Below are positions 1-5,307 of a stretch of DNA of 5,307 nt, piece after piece; within the stretch, counting starts at the first letter, position 1, and each line of letters starts with the position of its first letter. The stretch is from a bacterium. GTDB taxonomy: Bacteria; Verrucomicrobiota; Verrucomicrobiia; Chthoniobacterales; Terrimicrobiaceae. The notes under the pieces were generated by a model. It was given only the letters and a program-made list of their open reading frames with translations. It did no database searches and was not told where the DNA came from. The translations under genes and the position numbers were made by a program. Where the stretch lies: assembly GCA_009920585.1 (NCBI GenBank), contig RFZT01000176.1, forward strand, positions 1 through 5,307, written 5' to 3'.

Positions 1-515
1 AAGACGAAACCGACGCAATCGCATCCACCCCATTAGTCCCAAAGAAATCGGGCAACCCACTCATGCCGATCATCGCCGTGGTGGTGTTGGTTCCCGCGCT
101 TTGTTATGCCGTGATGGATTTTGTTATTATCCCGAAAATCAAGTCCTCTCTGGGTTCGCCTGCTGCAGCGGAAGCTCACGGAGGTCATGCCGGTGCTGAA
201 AGTAAGAAAAGCGGTGGACATGGCGCCGTGGACGGACCCGCGGAGCATATCGCTCCATTCGGTGTTGTTGTTGTCAACTTGGCCGGCAGTAACAACTCCC
301 GATTCCTTAAAGCCACATTTGACGTCGCAAGCGCAGATCCTAAGATCGCAGATATCATCAAGGAAAATCTCCCAGCCCTTCGCGATACAGCAAATACAAT
401 CATGTCCTCCCAGGCCATTAATGGCCAAGATGTCTCAAGCGGACGTGAAATGGTTCGCAAATCGATTATTTCCCAATTTAATCGCATCCTAAACGCTATT
501 AACCCACCCTTATAA
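1..515 (+). CDS. fliL: Flagellar basal body-associated protein FliL (5' partial)
   Basis: FliL is a single-pass inner-membrane protein that sits next to the stator units and supports torque generation. The frame (first full codon at base 3) is open to the window edge. An ATG exists at 63, but the 20 codons before it are also open, lack any start codon, and encode a polar stretch ending in Lys-Lys just before the membrane segment, as expected for the cytoplasmic N-terminus. The true start is therefore probably upstream. Counting from the Met at 63, residues 1-25 form the membrane helix (PIIAVVVLVPALCYAVMDF), 30-62 a Gly/Ala/His-rich linker, and about 65-150 the periplasmic FliL domain. That domain shows the family pattern VVVNLAGSNNSRFLKATFDV followed by a helix ending in ISQFNRILNAI. 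The stop is 5 bases before fliM, and the gene leads into C-ring and export genes as in many flagellar operons. Identity is firm; the start is outside the window. Confidence 0.9.
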   Translation, partial: DETDAIASTPLVPKKSGNPLMPIIAVVVLVPALCYAVMDFVIIPKIKSSLGSPAAAEAHGGHAGAESKKSGGHGAVDGPAEHIAPFGVVVVNLAGSNNSRFLKATFDVASADPKIADIIKENLPALRDTANTIMSSQAINGQDVSSGREMVRKSIISQFNRILNAINPPL

Positions 516-520
516 GCGAA

Positions 521-1519
521 ATGGCTGGCCCTTTAAACCAATCCGACATCGATAAGCTCGTAGCTGAAGCAGCACAAGCTTCAGCACCGTGCGTATTTCG
601 ATCCGATGGAACGAAATTTCAAGCATCGAATCAAGTAACTCCGAGGCCATTCGACTTTCGGACTCCGGTCTTATTGAATGAATCCGAGTTGCGCCGATTG
701 CGCGGCATTCACAATGGATTAATCTCCACCGTTACGGGACGACTCTCGTCCCTTTTGCGAGCTGACTTGAGTTTGACGCTCAACAAATTGACAGCGATGC
801 CCTATGCGGCTTTTGCGGATTCGATGAAGAATCCGACGCATATCTCGCTGTTCAAAATCGACCATTTACCTGGCATCGGCATTTTAGAAATCAGCAGTCG
901 TCTGGCCATCAGCATGTCCAATCGGATGCTTGGCGGCCGCGGAATCACTGACGATGTGGAACGCCATCTCACTGAGATTGAAATCGCTCTTCTGGAAGAG
1001 ATCGTTGATATCATTATTCAAGAATGGTGCCGTCTATGGAGAGATGACCGTCAGTATACTGGCCGACAAATCGGCAGCGAAAACAATCCCCGATTCCTTC
1101 AAGCCTGCTCGAATGACACCCTCATGCTCGCCTTGACCATCGAGGCCTTTGCTGGCGAGAGCATGGAGCAAATCCAGTTGGCTATTCCGTATAACATGAT
1201 CGAGCCGATCATGAAAAATATGCAGTCGGCACGGGATAAGAATTTGCAAACCCAGCCGGATGCCAAGCCTCAGCAATGGAGAAACTCCTACAACCAAATT
1301 TCCGTGCCGCTGATCGCTGACTGGCAAGTTCCTGGAGTCGCTCTCAGTGACGTCCTCCGGATGCGCGTGGGCGACATCATGGAAATGCCAAAAACCACTC
1401 TGGGAAGCACTCGCGTTCGCATCGCGAATGCCCCGCGATTCCAAGCCCAAGCCGGCTGTGAGAACGGCCATGTGGCCATTCAAATCAACTCCGAAATCAC
1501 AAACGCCAATATAGTATGA
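521..1519 (+). CDS. fliM: Flagellar motor switch protein FliM
   Basis: FliM is the C-ring protein that binds CheY-P and passes the signal to FliG and FliN to reverse rotation. The 332-residue length is normal for the family. Residues 5-15 (LNQSDIDKLVA) match the N-terminal CheY-binding segment, like LSQxEIDALL in enteric FliM. Residues 42-49 (RPFDFRTP) are the usual linker motif leading into the middle domain. The CheC-like middle domain spans about 50-235 and carries the GGxG loop involved in FliG contact as GGRG at 138-141. Residues about 255-325 are the C-terminal SpoA (SURF) domain that pairs with FliN. The start gives the complete CheY-binding segment; there is no obvious Shine-Dalgarno sequence ahead of it and fliL ends 5 bases earlier. 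The stop overlaps the fliN start as ATGA. Presence of the CheY-binding segment implies chemotactic control of the motor. Nothing in the protein looks damaged. Confidence 0.96.
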   Translation: MAGPLNQSDIDKLVAEAAQASAPCVFRSDGTKFQASNQVTPRPFDFRTPVLLNESELRRLRGIHNGLISTVTGRLSSLLRADLSLTLNKLTAMPYAAFADSMKNPTHISLFKIDHLPGIGILEISSRLAISMSNRMLGGRGITDDVERHLTEIEIALLEEIVDIIIQEWCRLWRDDRQYTGRQIGSENNPRFLQACSNDTLMLALTIEAFAGESMEQIQLAIPYNMIEPIMKNMQSARDKNLQTQPDAKPQQWRNSYNQISVPLIADWQVPGVALSDVLRMRVGDIMEMPKTTLGSTRVRIANAPRFQAQAGCENGHVAIQINSEITNANIV

Positions 1520-1776
1520 GCAATTTCAACGACGCCAAAAATCTGAACGTCATTCTTGATGTCAAAGTCGATCTCACTGTCCGCATCGGTTCCTGCATGC
1601 TGCCCATGCGCGATGTTGTCGAACTCGCCGAAGGCACAGTCCTTCAGCTTGACCAACTTGCCAGCGAGCCCGTCGGTCTTTATGTCAATGACAAGCTCAT
1701 CGCTCGCGGTGAAGTGGTCGTAGTCGAGGAGAACTTCGGTATCAAAATCACCCAGATCGTCGGAGAGTCGGCATGA
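1516..1776 (+). CDS. fliN: Flagellar motor switch protein FliN (minimal SpoA form)
   Basis: FliN forms the lower part of the C-ring with the FliM C-terminal domain and helps bring FliH-bound export cargo to the export apparatus. The protein has 86 residues, of which about 10-83 are a single SpoA/SURF domain. Typical family patterns are visible: VKVDLTVRIG (16-25), LPMRDVVEL (29-37), EPVGLYVNDKLIARGEVVVV (51-70) and FGIKITQIV (74-82). It is shorter than the enteric protein (about 137 residues) because the N-terminal extension is nearly absent, which is common outside the enterics. The ATG overlaps the fliM stop by four bases (ATGA) and the stop overlaps fliO the same way, so translation is probably coupled on both sides. 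A FliY-type fusion with a CheC domain is ruled out by length. Confidence 0.95.
   Translation: MSNFNDAKNLNVILDVKVDLTVRIGSCMLPMRDVVELAEGTVLQLDQLASEPVGLYVNDKLIARGEVVVVEENFGIKITQIVGESA
1762..1767 (+). promoter_or_regulatory. Ribosome binding site for fliO
   Basis: GGAGAG lies inside the end of fliN, five bases before the fliO ATG at 1773. It is one of only two clear Shine-Dalgarno sequences at the gene junctions of this window and supports the chosen fliO start. Confidence 0.7.
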
Positions 1777-2273
1777 GAAAACAAGCGTGGAGGCTTGCCC
1801 TAGCGGCAGTCCTCGCGTTGACATGGCCCGCAGCGATGGAGGCGACTGATACCGGTGCGGTCCAGTCCACCGAGGAAAAACAAACCTCGCAACCGAGCGA
1901 ATCGGCTGCGAGCCCGACTCCTTCGGTAGCCAAGCCCACGTCCCCTGCGCCCAGCATGGATGATCTGGGCCGAATGTTGGGATATACGGTGCTTGTGGCG
2001 TGCCTAGCCTTTTTATCCTATTACTTTTTAAAACACGGACTCCCACTATACCGCGCCCGAAACAACGAAGAAAAAAAACTACACGTGCTGGAAATGAAAT
2101 CTCTCGGCAATAGGCAATTTCTTCTGGTGATCGGATACGATGACCAACGCTTACTGCTTGGCGTCACCCCTGGAAAAATCGATTATCTTTGCCCCCTTGA
2201 TGCGCCTCACTCAGTAGGCGCGGACTTCAGTACGATGCTTGCAAAAACAACAAAGCTGGAAGGACAAGCATGA
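1773..2273 (+). CDS. fliO: Flagellar biosynthesis protein FliO
   Basis: FliO is a membrane protein that helps FliP oligomerise during assembly of the flagellar export gate and is not part of the finished gate. The 166 residues divide into a likely N-terminal signal or anchor segment (about 5-22, with Arg/Lys at 2-3), a Ser/Thr/Pro-rich linker (about 28-62), a transmembrane helix (about 66-87) and a cytoplasmic FliO domain. That domain carries the family pattern LHVLEMKSLGNRQFLLVIGY (103-122) and LLLGVTPGKIDYL (127-139). FliO is the most divergent protein of the set, so position between fliN and fliP adds weight to the call. The start overlaps the fliN stop as ATGA and has a good ribosome binding site. 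The stop overlaps the fliP start in the same way. Confidence 0.9.
   Translation: MRKQAWRLALAAVLALTWPAAMEATDTGAVQSTEEKQTSQPSESAASPTPSVAKPTSPAPSMDDLGRMLGYTVLVACLAFLSYYFLKHGLPLYRARNNEEKKLHVLEMKSLGNRQFLLVIGYDDQRLLLGVTPGKIDYLCPLDAPHSVGADFSTMLAKTTKLEGQA
2258..2264 (+). promoter_or_regulatory. Ribosome binding site for fliP
   Basis: GGAAGGA lies within the 3' end of fliO, five bases before the fliP ATG at 2270. The spacing is ideal and it fixes the fliP start so that the signal peptide is included. Confidence 0.72.
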
Positions 2274-3139
2274 TCGCCCCACGCTTAAGAAAACTCTTTT
2301 TACTGCTGGTCGTATGGCTTTTTGCAGGATCGCATACCGACCTCCAAGCTCAAACGCCTCGCCCACCCACGCCTCCAATAACGGCTCCCACAGCTCCAGT
2401 TGCACCGACCGCCCCCACAGCCCCGACCGCGCCCACAGCTCCTAAAGTTTCCAAAATAAGCAATCCACCTGGCCCGATGGTGAATTTGCAAATCGGTAAC
2501 GGCGATGAGCGCCAAAATCTCAGCACGGCTATTCAAATCGTGATTGTGATGACCCTGCTGACGCTGGCCCCATCCTTGATTATGTTGATGACCAGCTTTA
2601 CACGGATCGTCATCGTATTAGGTTTTGTCAGGACTGCGCTGGGGGTACCGAGTGCCCCTGCAAATCAAATGCTGGTTGGCATATCTCTGTTTGTGACTTT
2701 TTTTATTATGACTCCTGTTTGGAATCAGATACAGGAAAAAGCGATCACTCCCTACATGGCCGAACAAATCAACTCCAACGAAGCTATGGATTTGGCCATC
2801 GAGCCCCTTCGGAATTTCATGCTACACCAAACTCGCCCCAGCGAAGTGGATTTCTTCTTGGATCTGGCCGGGATGGGACGAACTGAAGTCAAAGACCTTC
2901 CCATGAGAGTCGTGCTCCCCGCCTTTGTCATCAGCGAATTGAGAACTTCGTTCCAAATGGGATTTCTCATCTTTATCCCGTTTTTAGTGATTGATTTTTT
3001 AGTGGGATCAACACTTATGTCCATGGGTATGATGATGATGCCACCAACCATGGTAGCACTCCCTCTCAAGCTTCTTTTATTTGTCCTCGTCGATGGTTGG
3101 CAACTCGTAATCCGCTCACTCATACAAAGTTTCGTCTAA
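2270..3139 (+). CDS. fliP: Flagellar export gate protein FliP
   Basis: FliP is the main subunit of the FliPQR export gate through which rod, hook and filament proteins leave the cytoplasm. The protein has 289 residues against roughly 245 in enterics; the extra length is N-terminal. Residues 1-27 look like a cleavable signal peptide (RLRK, then a hydrophobic core, ending LQA), which FliP is known to carry in enterics. Residues 28-70 are a Pro-rich linker with seven (T/V)AP tripeptides. The FliP core starts near 84 and shows MLMTSFTRIVIVLGFVRTAL (105-124), then LRNFMLHQTR (180-189), PAFVISELRTSFQMGF (217-232), PFLVIDFLVGS (237-247), the methionine loop GMMMMPP (253-259) and LLLFVLVDGWQLV (268-280), all family hallmarks. 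Four membrane helices are expected in the core. Its start overlaps fliO (ATGA) and its TAA shares one base with the fliQ ATG. Identity is certain. Confidence 0.97.
   Translation: MIAPRLRKLFLLLVVWLFAGSHTDLQAQTPRPPTPPITAPTAPVAPTAPTAPTAPTAPKVSKISNPPGPMVNLQIGNGDERQNLSTAIQIVIVMTLLTLAPSLIMLMTSFTRIVIVLGFVRTALGVPSAPANQMLVGISLFVTFFIMTPVWNQIQEKAITPYMAEQINSNEAMDLAIEPLRNFMLHQTRPSEVDFFLDLAGMGRTEVKDLPMRVVLPAFVISELRTSFQMGFLIFIPFLVIDFLVGSTLMSMGMMMMPPTMVALPLKLLLFVLVDGWQLVIRSLIQSFV
2381..2443 (+). repeat. Seven-unit 9-bp repeat encoding (T/V)AP tripeptides in fliP
   Basis: Seven consecutive 9-base units encode Thr-Ala-Pro (once Val-Ala-Pro) at FliP residues 38-58, in the linker between the signal peptide and the conserved core. 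Codons vary between units (ACG/ACA/ACC, GCT/GCA/GCC/GCG, CCC/CCA/CCG/CCT). The last two 18-base blocks (2408-2425 and 2426-2443) match each other except at three silent positions. Being in frame and a multiple of three, copy-number change would keep the gene intact. Confidence 0.85.
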
Positions 3140-3408
3140 TGAATCAAGAAACCGCCATTGAAATGCTGCGCTCCTTGATCACTGTCTCTCTGTTGGTAGT
3201 AACTCCTGTTATTGGAGCTGCCATTATCGTTGGCGTGCTAGTAAGTCTTCTTCAGGCAGTGACTAGCATTCAAGAGCCGACATTAAGTTTCGCCCCCAAG
3301 CTCATCGCTGTTGGTGCCGTTATTATCGTAGGCGCTCCTTGGATGATTCGGCAACTGATGCAATTCACCATCTTCTTCATCAACAAAATACCAGAGATGA
3401 CAAAGTGA
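3139..3408 (+). CDS. fliQ: Flagellar export gate protein FliQ
   Basis: FliQ is the small two-helix subunit that packs around FliP and FliR in the flagellar export gate. From the ATG at 3139 it has 89 residues, exactly the usual length, and begins MNQETAIEMLRSL, which resembles known FliQ N-termini. An in-frame ATG at 3097 would add 14 residues unlike the family and overlap fliP by 43 bases, so I reject it. Helix 1 spans about 13-36. The conserved cytoplasmic loop VSLLQAVTSIQEPTLSFAPK (35-54) ends in the family's FxPK motif; helix 2 spans about 55-82. The ATG shares its first base with the fliP stop (TAATG), so translation is likely coupled; no Shine-Dalgarno sequence is evident. The TGA stop overlaps the fliR GTG start. 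Confidence 0.95.
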   Translation: MNQETAIEMLRSLITVSLLVVTPVIGAAIIVGVLVSLLQAVTSIQEPTLSFAPKLIAVGAVIIVGAPWMIRQLMQFTIFFINKIPEMTK

Positions 3409-4163
3409 TTACTATCAATTTAATAGATATTTATCCTGGAATGCTCGTCTTCCTCAGAGCCTCCGGCATGTTTTTAGTCATGCCGATATTTTCGGGGACT
3501 ATGATCCCGGGCACCGTGCGCATCGCTATCGCGGCCCTTCTGGGTTATACACTAGCTCCTTTATTTGGAGATTTTGGGGGAATGCCCAGCCATTGGTTCC
3601 TTTTTGTACTGCAAGTGATGCATGAAATCCTCACTGGATTGATTCTCGGATTTGCGTCCCGATTTTTACTTTACGCATTGGAAATGGCCGGTGCCATCAT
3701 CGCCTCGGAGATCGGTCTATCGATGAGTTCCAACATGGATCCTATCAGTCGCCAATCAGCGACCCCTCCCAGCACGATGCTTTTCTCCTTTGGCACGGTT
3801 CTTTTTCTCGTTACCGGTTCTTATCAATATTGTCTCCTTGCATTTAGGCGTAGTTTCGAAGTTTTTCCTCCGGAGGCAGGATTTGCACCCACATCCTTAG
3901 ATATTGTCCTTGCTCAAAGCGGCAAGATTTTTCTCCTAGCCATTCAAATTGCCGCTCCCTTAATGGCGATCAGCTTCCTAGTCAACATGTGCTTCTCCGT
4001 GCTAGGACGTGCCGCCCCCAGCCTAAACGTCTTCGTTCTCAGCTTCCCCGTTCAGATCCTTGCCGGTCTGACGGTCTTTGCTATGACTCTTGGACTTACC
4101 CTCCAGTATATCTTACGTGACATGCAGCAACTTCCGGAAATCATGCTGCGCTTCCTGCGTTGA
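3405..4163 (+). CDS. fliR: Flagellar export gate protein FliR (GTG start)
   Basis: FliR is the single-copy subunit that closes the FliPQR export gate and contacts FlhB. The chosen start is GTG at 3405, forming a GTGA overlap with the fliQ stop. It yields 252 residues, normal for FliR, and an N-terminus MITINLIDIYPGMLVFLRAS of family type. An in-frame ATG at 3339 would add 22 polar residues and overlap fliQ by 70 bases, so it is unlikely. Family patterns: FLRASGMFLVMPIFSGTMIP (16-35) followed by a conserved VRI, LGFASRFLLYALEMAGAIIA (81-100), EIGLSMSSNMDP (102-113), and GRAAPSLNVFVLSFPVQI (201-218). About six hydrophobic segments are present. The stop is three bases before flhB. Identity is certain; the start is well supported but not proven. 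Confidence 0.95.
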   Translation: MITINLIDIYPGMLVFLRASGMFLVMPIFSGTMIPGTVRIAIAALLGYTLAPLFGDFGGMPSHWFLFVLQVMHEILTGLILGFASRFLLYALEMAGAIIASEIGLSMSSNMDPISRQSATPPSTMLFSFGTVLFLVTGSYQYCLLAFRRSFEVFPPEAGFAPTSLDIVLAQSGKIFLLAIQIAAPLMAISFLVNMCFSVLGRAAPSLNVFVLSFPVQILAGLTVFAMTLGLTLQYILRDMQQLPEIMLRFLR

Positions 4164-4166
4164 CCC

Positions 4167-5261
4167 ATGGCTGAACAGAACGACAACGCAACAGAGAAGC
4201 CGACAGGTAAAAAACTTGGCGAAGCCCACGATAGGGGGCAGTTTGCCCAGGCTCCCGAGATACAAGTCGTTGCAGGGTTGTTAGCAAGTTACTTTGCACT
4301 TCTCTTTACCGTTGGCAGCCAATCAAAACATATCGCGGAACTCACCACCAGCCTCTTTGGCAACCTAGAAAAATATCAAATCACAAGCGATTCTTTGCCG
4401 GGTTGGACATTGCTGGCTTTTTTGATGCTGGGCGGCCTCACATTGCCAATTCTCGGATGCACAACACTAGCCGCAATCTTGGCCGGAGGCATCCAAAGTC
4501 GATTCAAATTAACTTCGGAAGTACTCGGAATTAAATTTGACAAACTCAACCCCGTCAGTGGACTACAACGAGTTTTTAGTAAGGACGGCATCGTCAAAAT
4601 GGTTCTGGATTTGGCAAAGTTTGTCATTGTCGGTAGCCTGATCTACAGCGGAATGAAGGAAATTCTTGCCGATCCTATATTTTTTACACCGGTTCCAGTG
4701 TTTCGGATTGGTCAATTTATCTACGATTCAACTTTGGTGCTTTTTTTCCGCCTGGCCTTTGCAATGGGCGCCCTAGCTATTCTCCATTACGTCTACCAGT
4801 TGCGAAAAACAGAAAAAAGTCTCATGATGACCCGTCAGGAGGTCAAAGACGAAAATCGCCAAGCCATGGGCGACCCAAACGTCCGTATGGCCCAGAGAGC
4901 CATGGCTCGCCGCCTCATGCAAAAGCAAATGCTGGCCGATGTCGAAAAAGCAGACGTGATCATCACCAACCCGACCCACTACGCCGTGGCACTCAAATAC
5001 GAAAGAGGGGTGGACACCGCCCCAGTCATTTTGGCGAAAGGACAAAATTTATTTGCGCAACGCATCAAAGCTATCGGCACCCAGCGGGAAGTTCCCACCG
5101 TGGAGAATAAACCTGTGGCTAGAGCATTATTTAAGTATGGCCAAGTCGGTCAACCCGTTCCCGCGCAACTTTATCAGGCTATCGCGGAGATCCTCGGTTA
5201 CGTTTACCGCACGCACCGCTACTATTTCCACCAACTGAAAGCCCGTCGCCTAACCCAATAA
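4167..5261 (+). CDS. flhB: Flagellar export switch protein FlhB
   Basis: FlhB is the export-apparatus membrane protein that switches substrate class from rod/hook to filament proteins when the hook is complete, with FliK as ruler. It has 364 residues, slightly shorter than the enteric 382 because the C-terminal tail is short. Residues 10-31 hold the usual N-terminal motif (EKPTGKKLGEAHDRGQ). Four hydrophobic segments lie at about 34-50, 80-108, 145-163 and 186-208, with the gate-wrapping loop (FKLTSEVLGIKFDKLNPVSG) at 113-132. The linker MTRQEVKDENRQAMGDP (221-237) leads to the cytoplasmic domain. The autocleavage motif NPTH is at 268-271, with cleavage expected between Asn268 and Pro269 (codons 4968-4973). 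It is followed by YAVALKYERG and the conserved GTQREVPTVENKPVARALF (304-322). All residues needed for self-cleavage are present. No Shine-Dalgarno sequence is seen; the start is three bases after fliR. Confidence 0.97.
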   Translation: MAEQNDNATEKPTGKKLGEAHDRGQFAQAPEIQVVAGLLASYFALLFTVGSQSKHIAELTTSLFGNLEKYQITSDSLPGWTLLAFLMLGGLTLPILGCTTLAAILAGGIQSRFKLTSEVLGIKFDKLNPVSGLQRVFSKDGIVKMVLDLAKFVIVGSLIYSGMKEILADPIFFTPVPVFRIGQFIYDSTLVLFFRLAFAMGALAILHYVYQLRKTEKSLMMTRQEVKDENRQAMGDPNVRMAQRAMARRLMQKQMLADVEKADVIITNPTHYAVALKYERGVDTAPVILAKGQNLFAQRIKAIGTQREVPTVENKPVARALFKYGQVGQPVPAQLYQAIAEILGYVYRTHRYYFHQLKARRLTQ

Positions 5262-5265
5262 GCCC

Positions 5266-5307
5266 ATGGCCGCAGCTCACTCCACATCTGGATCCCGCTT
5301 TAAATGG
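5266..5307 (+). CDS. flhA: Start of next operon gene, probably flhA (3' partial)
   Basis: An ATG four bases after the flhB stop opens a frame of 14 codons, MAAAHSTSGSRFKW, that runs to the window edge without a stop. FlhA, the export-apparatus protein with a large cytoplasmic ring domain, very often follows flhB, and its N-terminus is variable and short before the first membrane helix. That makes flhA the best guess. The visible residues contain no FlhA-specific motif, so the call rests on synteny. The start context CCCATGGC is the same as that of flhB. Confidence 0.55.
   Translation, partial: MAAAHSTSGSRFKW

Noticed and set aside
63..65. ATG at 63 as the true fliL start
   Set aside because: The frame stays open to the window edge and the preceding residues look like a cytoplasmic Lys-bearing tail ahead of the membrane helix; starting at 63 would leave no tail at all.
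33..428. Minus-strand open frame opposite fliL
   Set aside because: Composition rich in Cys, His and Arg with no domain; fliL on the + strand explains the region.
1034..1483. Minus-strand open frame (149 codons) within fliM
   Set aside because: Antisense to the conserved FliM middle and C-terminal domains, with no family likeness; a codon-bias shadow.
1516..1776. Truncated FliN or a FliY remnant
   Set aside because: The SpoA domain is complete and stop/start overlaps are intact on both sides; short FliN proteins are known in many lineages.
1480..2046. Long minus-strand open frame (188 codons) across fliN and fliO
   Set aside because: It lies wholly antisense to two well-supported genes, and its product shows no recognisable domain and the Trp/Arg/Pro-heavy composition typical of shadow frames.
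4167..5261. Non-flagellar type III secretion system (SctR/S/T/U) instead of flagellar genes
   Set aside because: The presence of FliL, FliM with a CheY-binding segment and FliO, which injectisomes lack, marks the cluster as flagellar.

Overview
The window is a tightly packed piece of a bacterial flagellar operon, read entirely on the + strand. The order is fliL (5' end cut by the window edge), fliM, fliN, fliO, fliP, fliQ, fliR, flhB, and then the first 14 codons of a gene that by synteny is probably flhA. Eight genes are recognisable from the protein sequence itself; flhA is inferred from position only. There is no gap between genes longer than 5 bases, so the window holds no non-coding stretch worth the name. 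I see no terminator, RNA gene, mobile element or CRISPR array.

Layout: 1-515 is the stator-associated membrane protein FliL. 521-1776 encodes the switch complex (C-ring) proteins FliM and FliN. 1773-4163 encodes the export-gate assembly factor FliO and the gate core FliP, FliQ and FliR. 4167-5261 encodes FlhB, the self-cleaving substrate-specificity switch. 5266 to the edge starts the next gene. The junctions run +5, -4, -4, -4, -1, -4, +3 and +4 nt, a pattern that points to one transcript with translational coupling. Two starts need care. fliQ should begin at the ATG at 3139, giving the family's usual 89 residues. fliR should begin at a GTG at 3405, overlapping the fliQ stop as GTGA.

How the genes work together: FliP, FliQ and FliR form the helical export gate in the inner membrane, with FliO helping FliP assemble. 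FlhB wraps the gate and, after cleavage at NPTH, switches export from rod/hook to filament substrates. FlhA (probably next) forms the cytoplasmic export ring. FliM and FliN form the C-ring that binds phosphorylated CheY and sets the rotation direction. FliL supports the stators.

Organism: a motile, most likely diderm bacterium of middling GC content (around half by eye). The residue patterns, such as an 86-residue FliN that is nearly all SpoA domain, a FliL with a Gly/His/Ala-rich linker, and Pro/Ala/Thr-rich linkers in FliO and FliP, would fit a Verrucomicrobiota-like or other non-proteobacterial lineage. That placement is a guess from general impression. The operon is essentially canonical and I do not see a new biological system here. 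The points worth a second look are lineage-specific decorations: the (T/V)AP tripeptide repeat in FliP, the extra methionine in the FliP methionine loop, and the scarcity of Shine-Dalgarno sequences.
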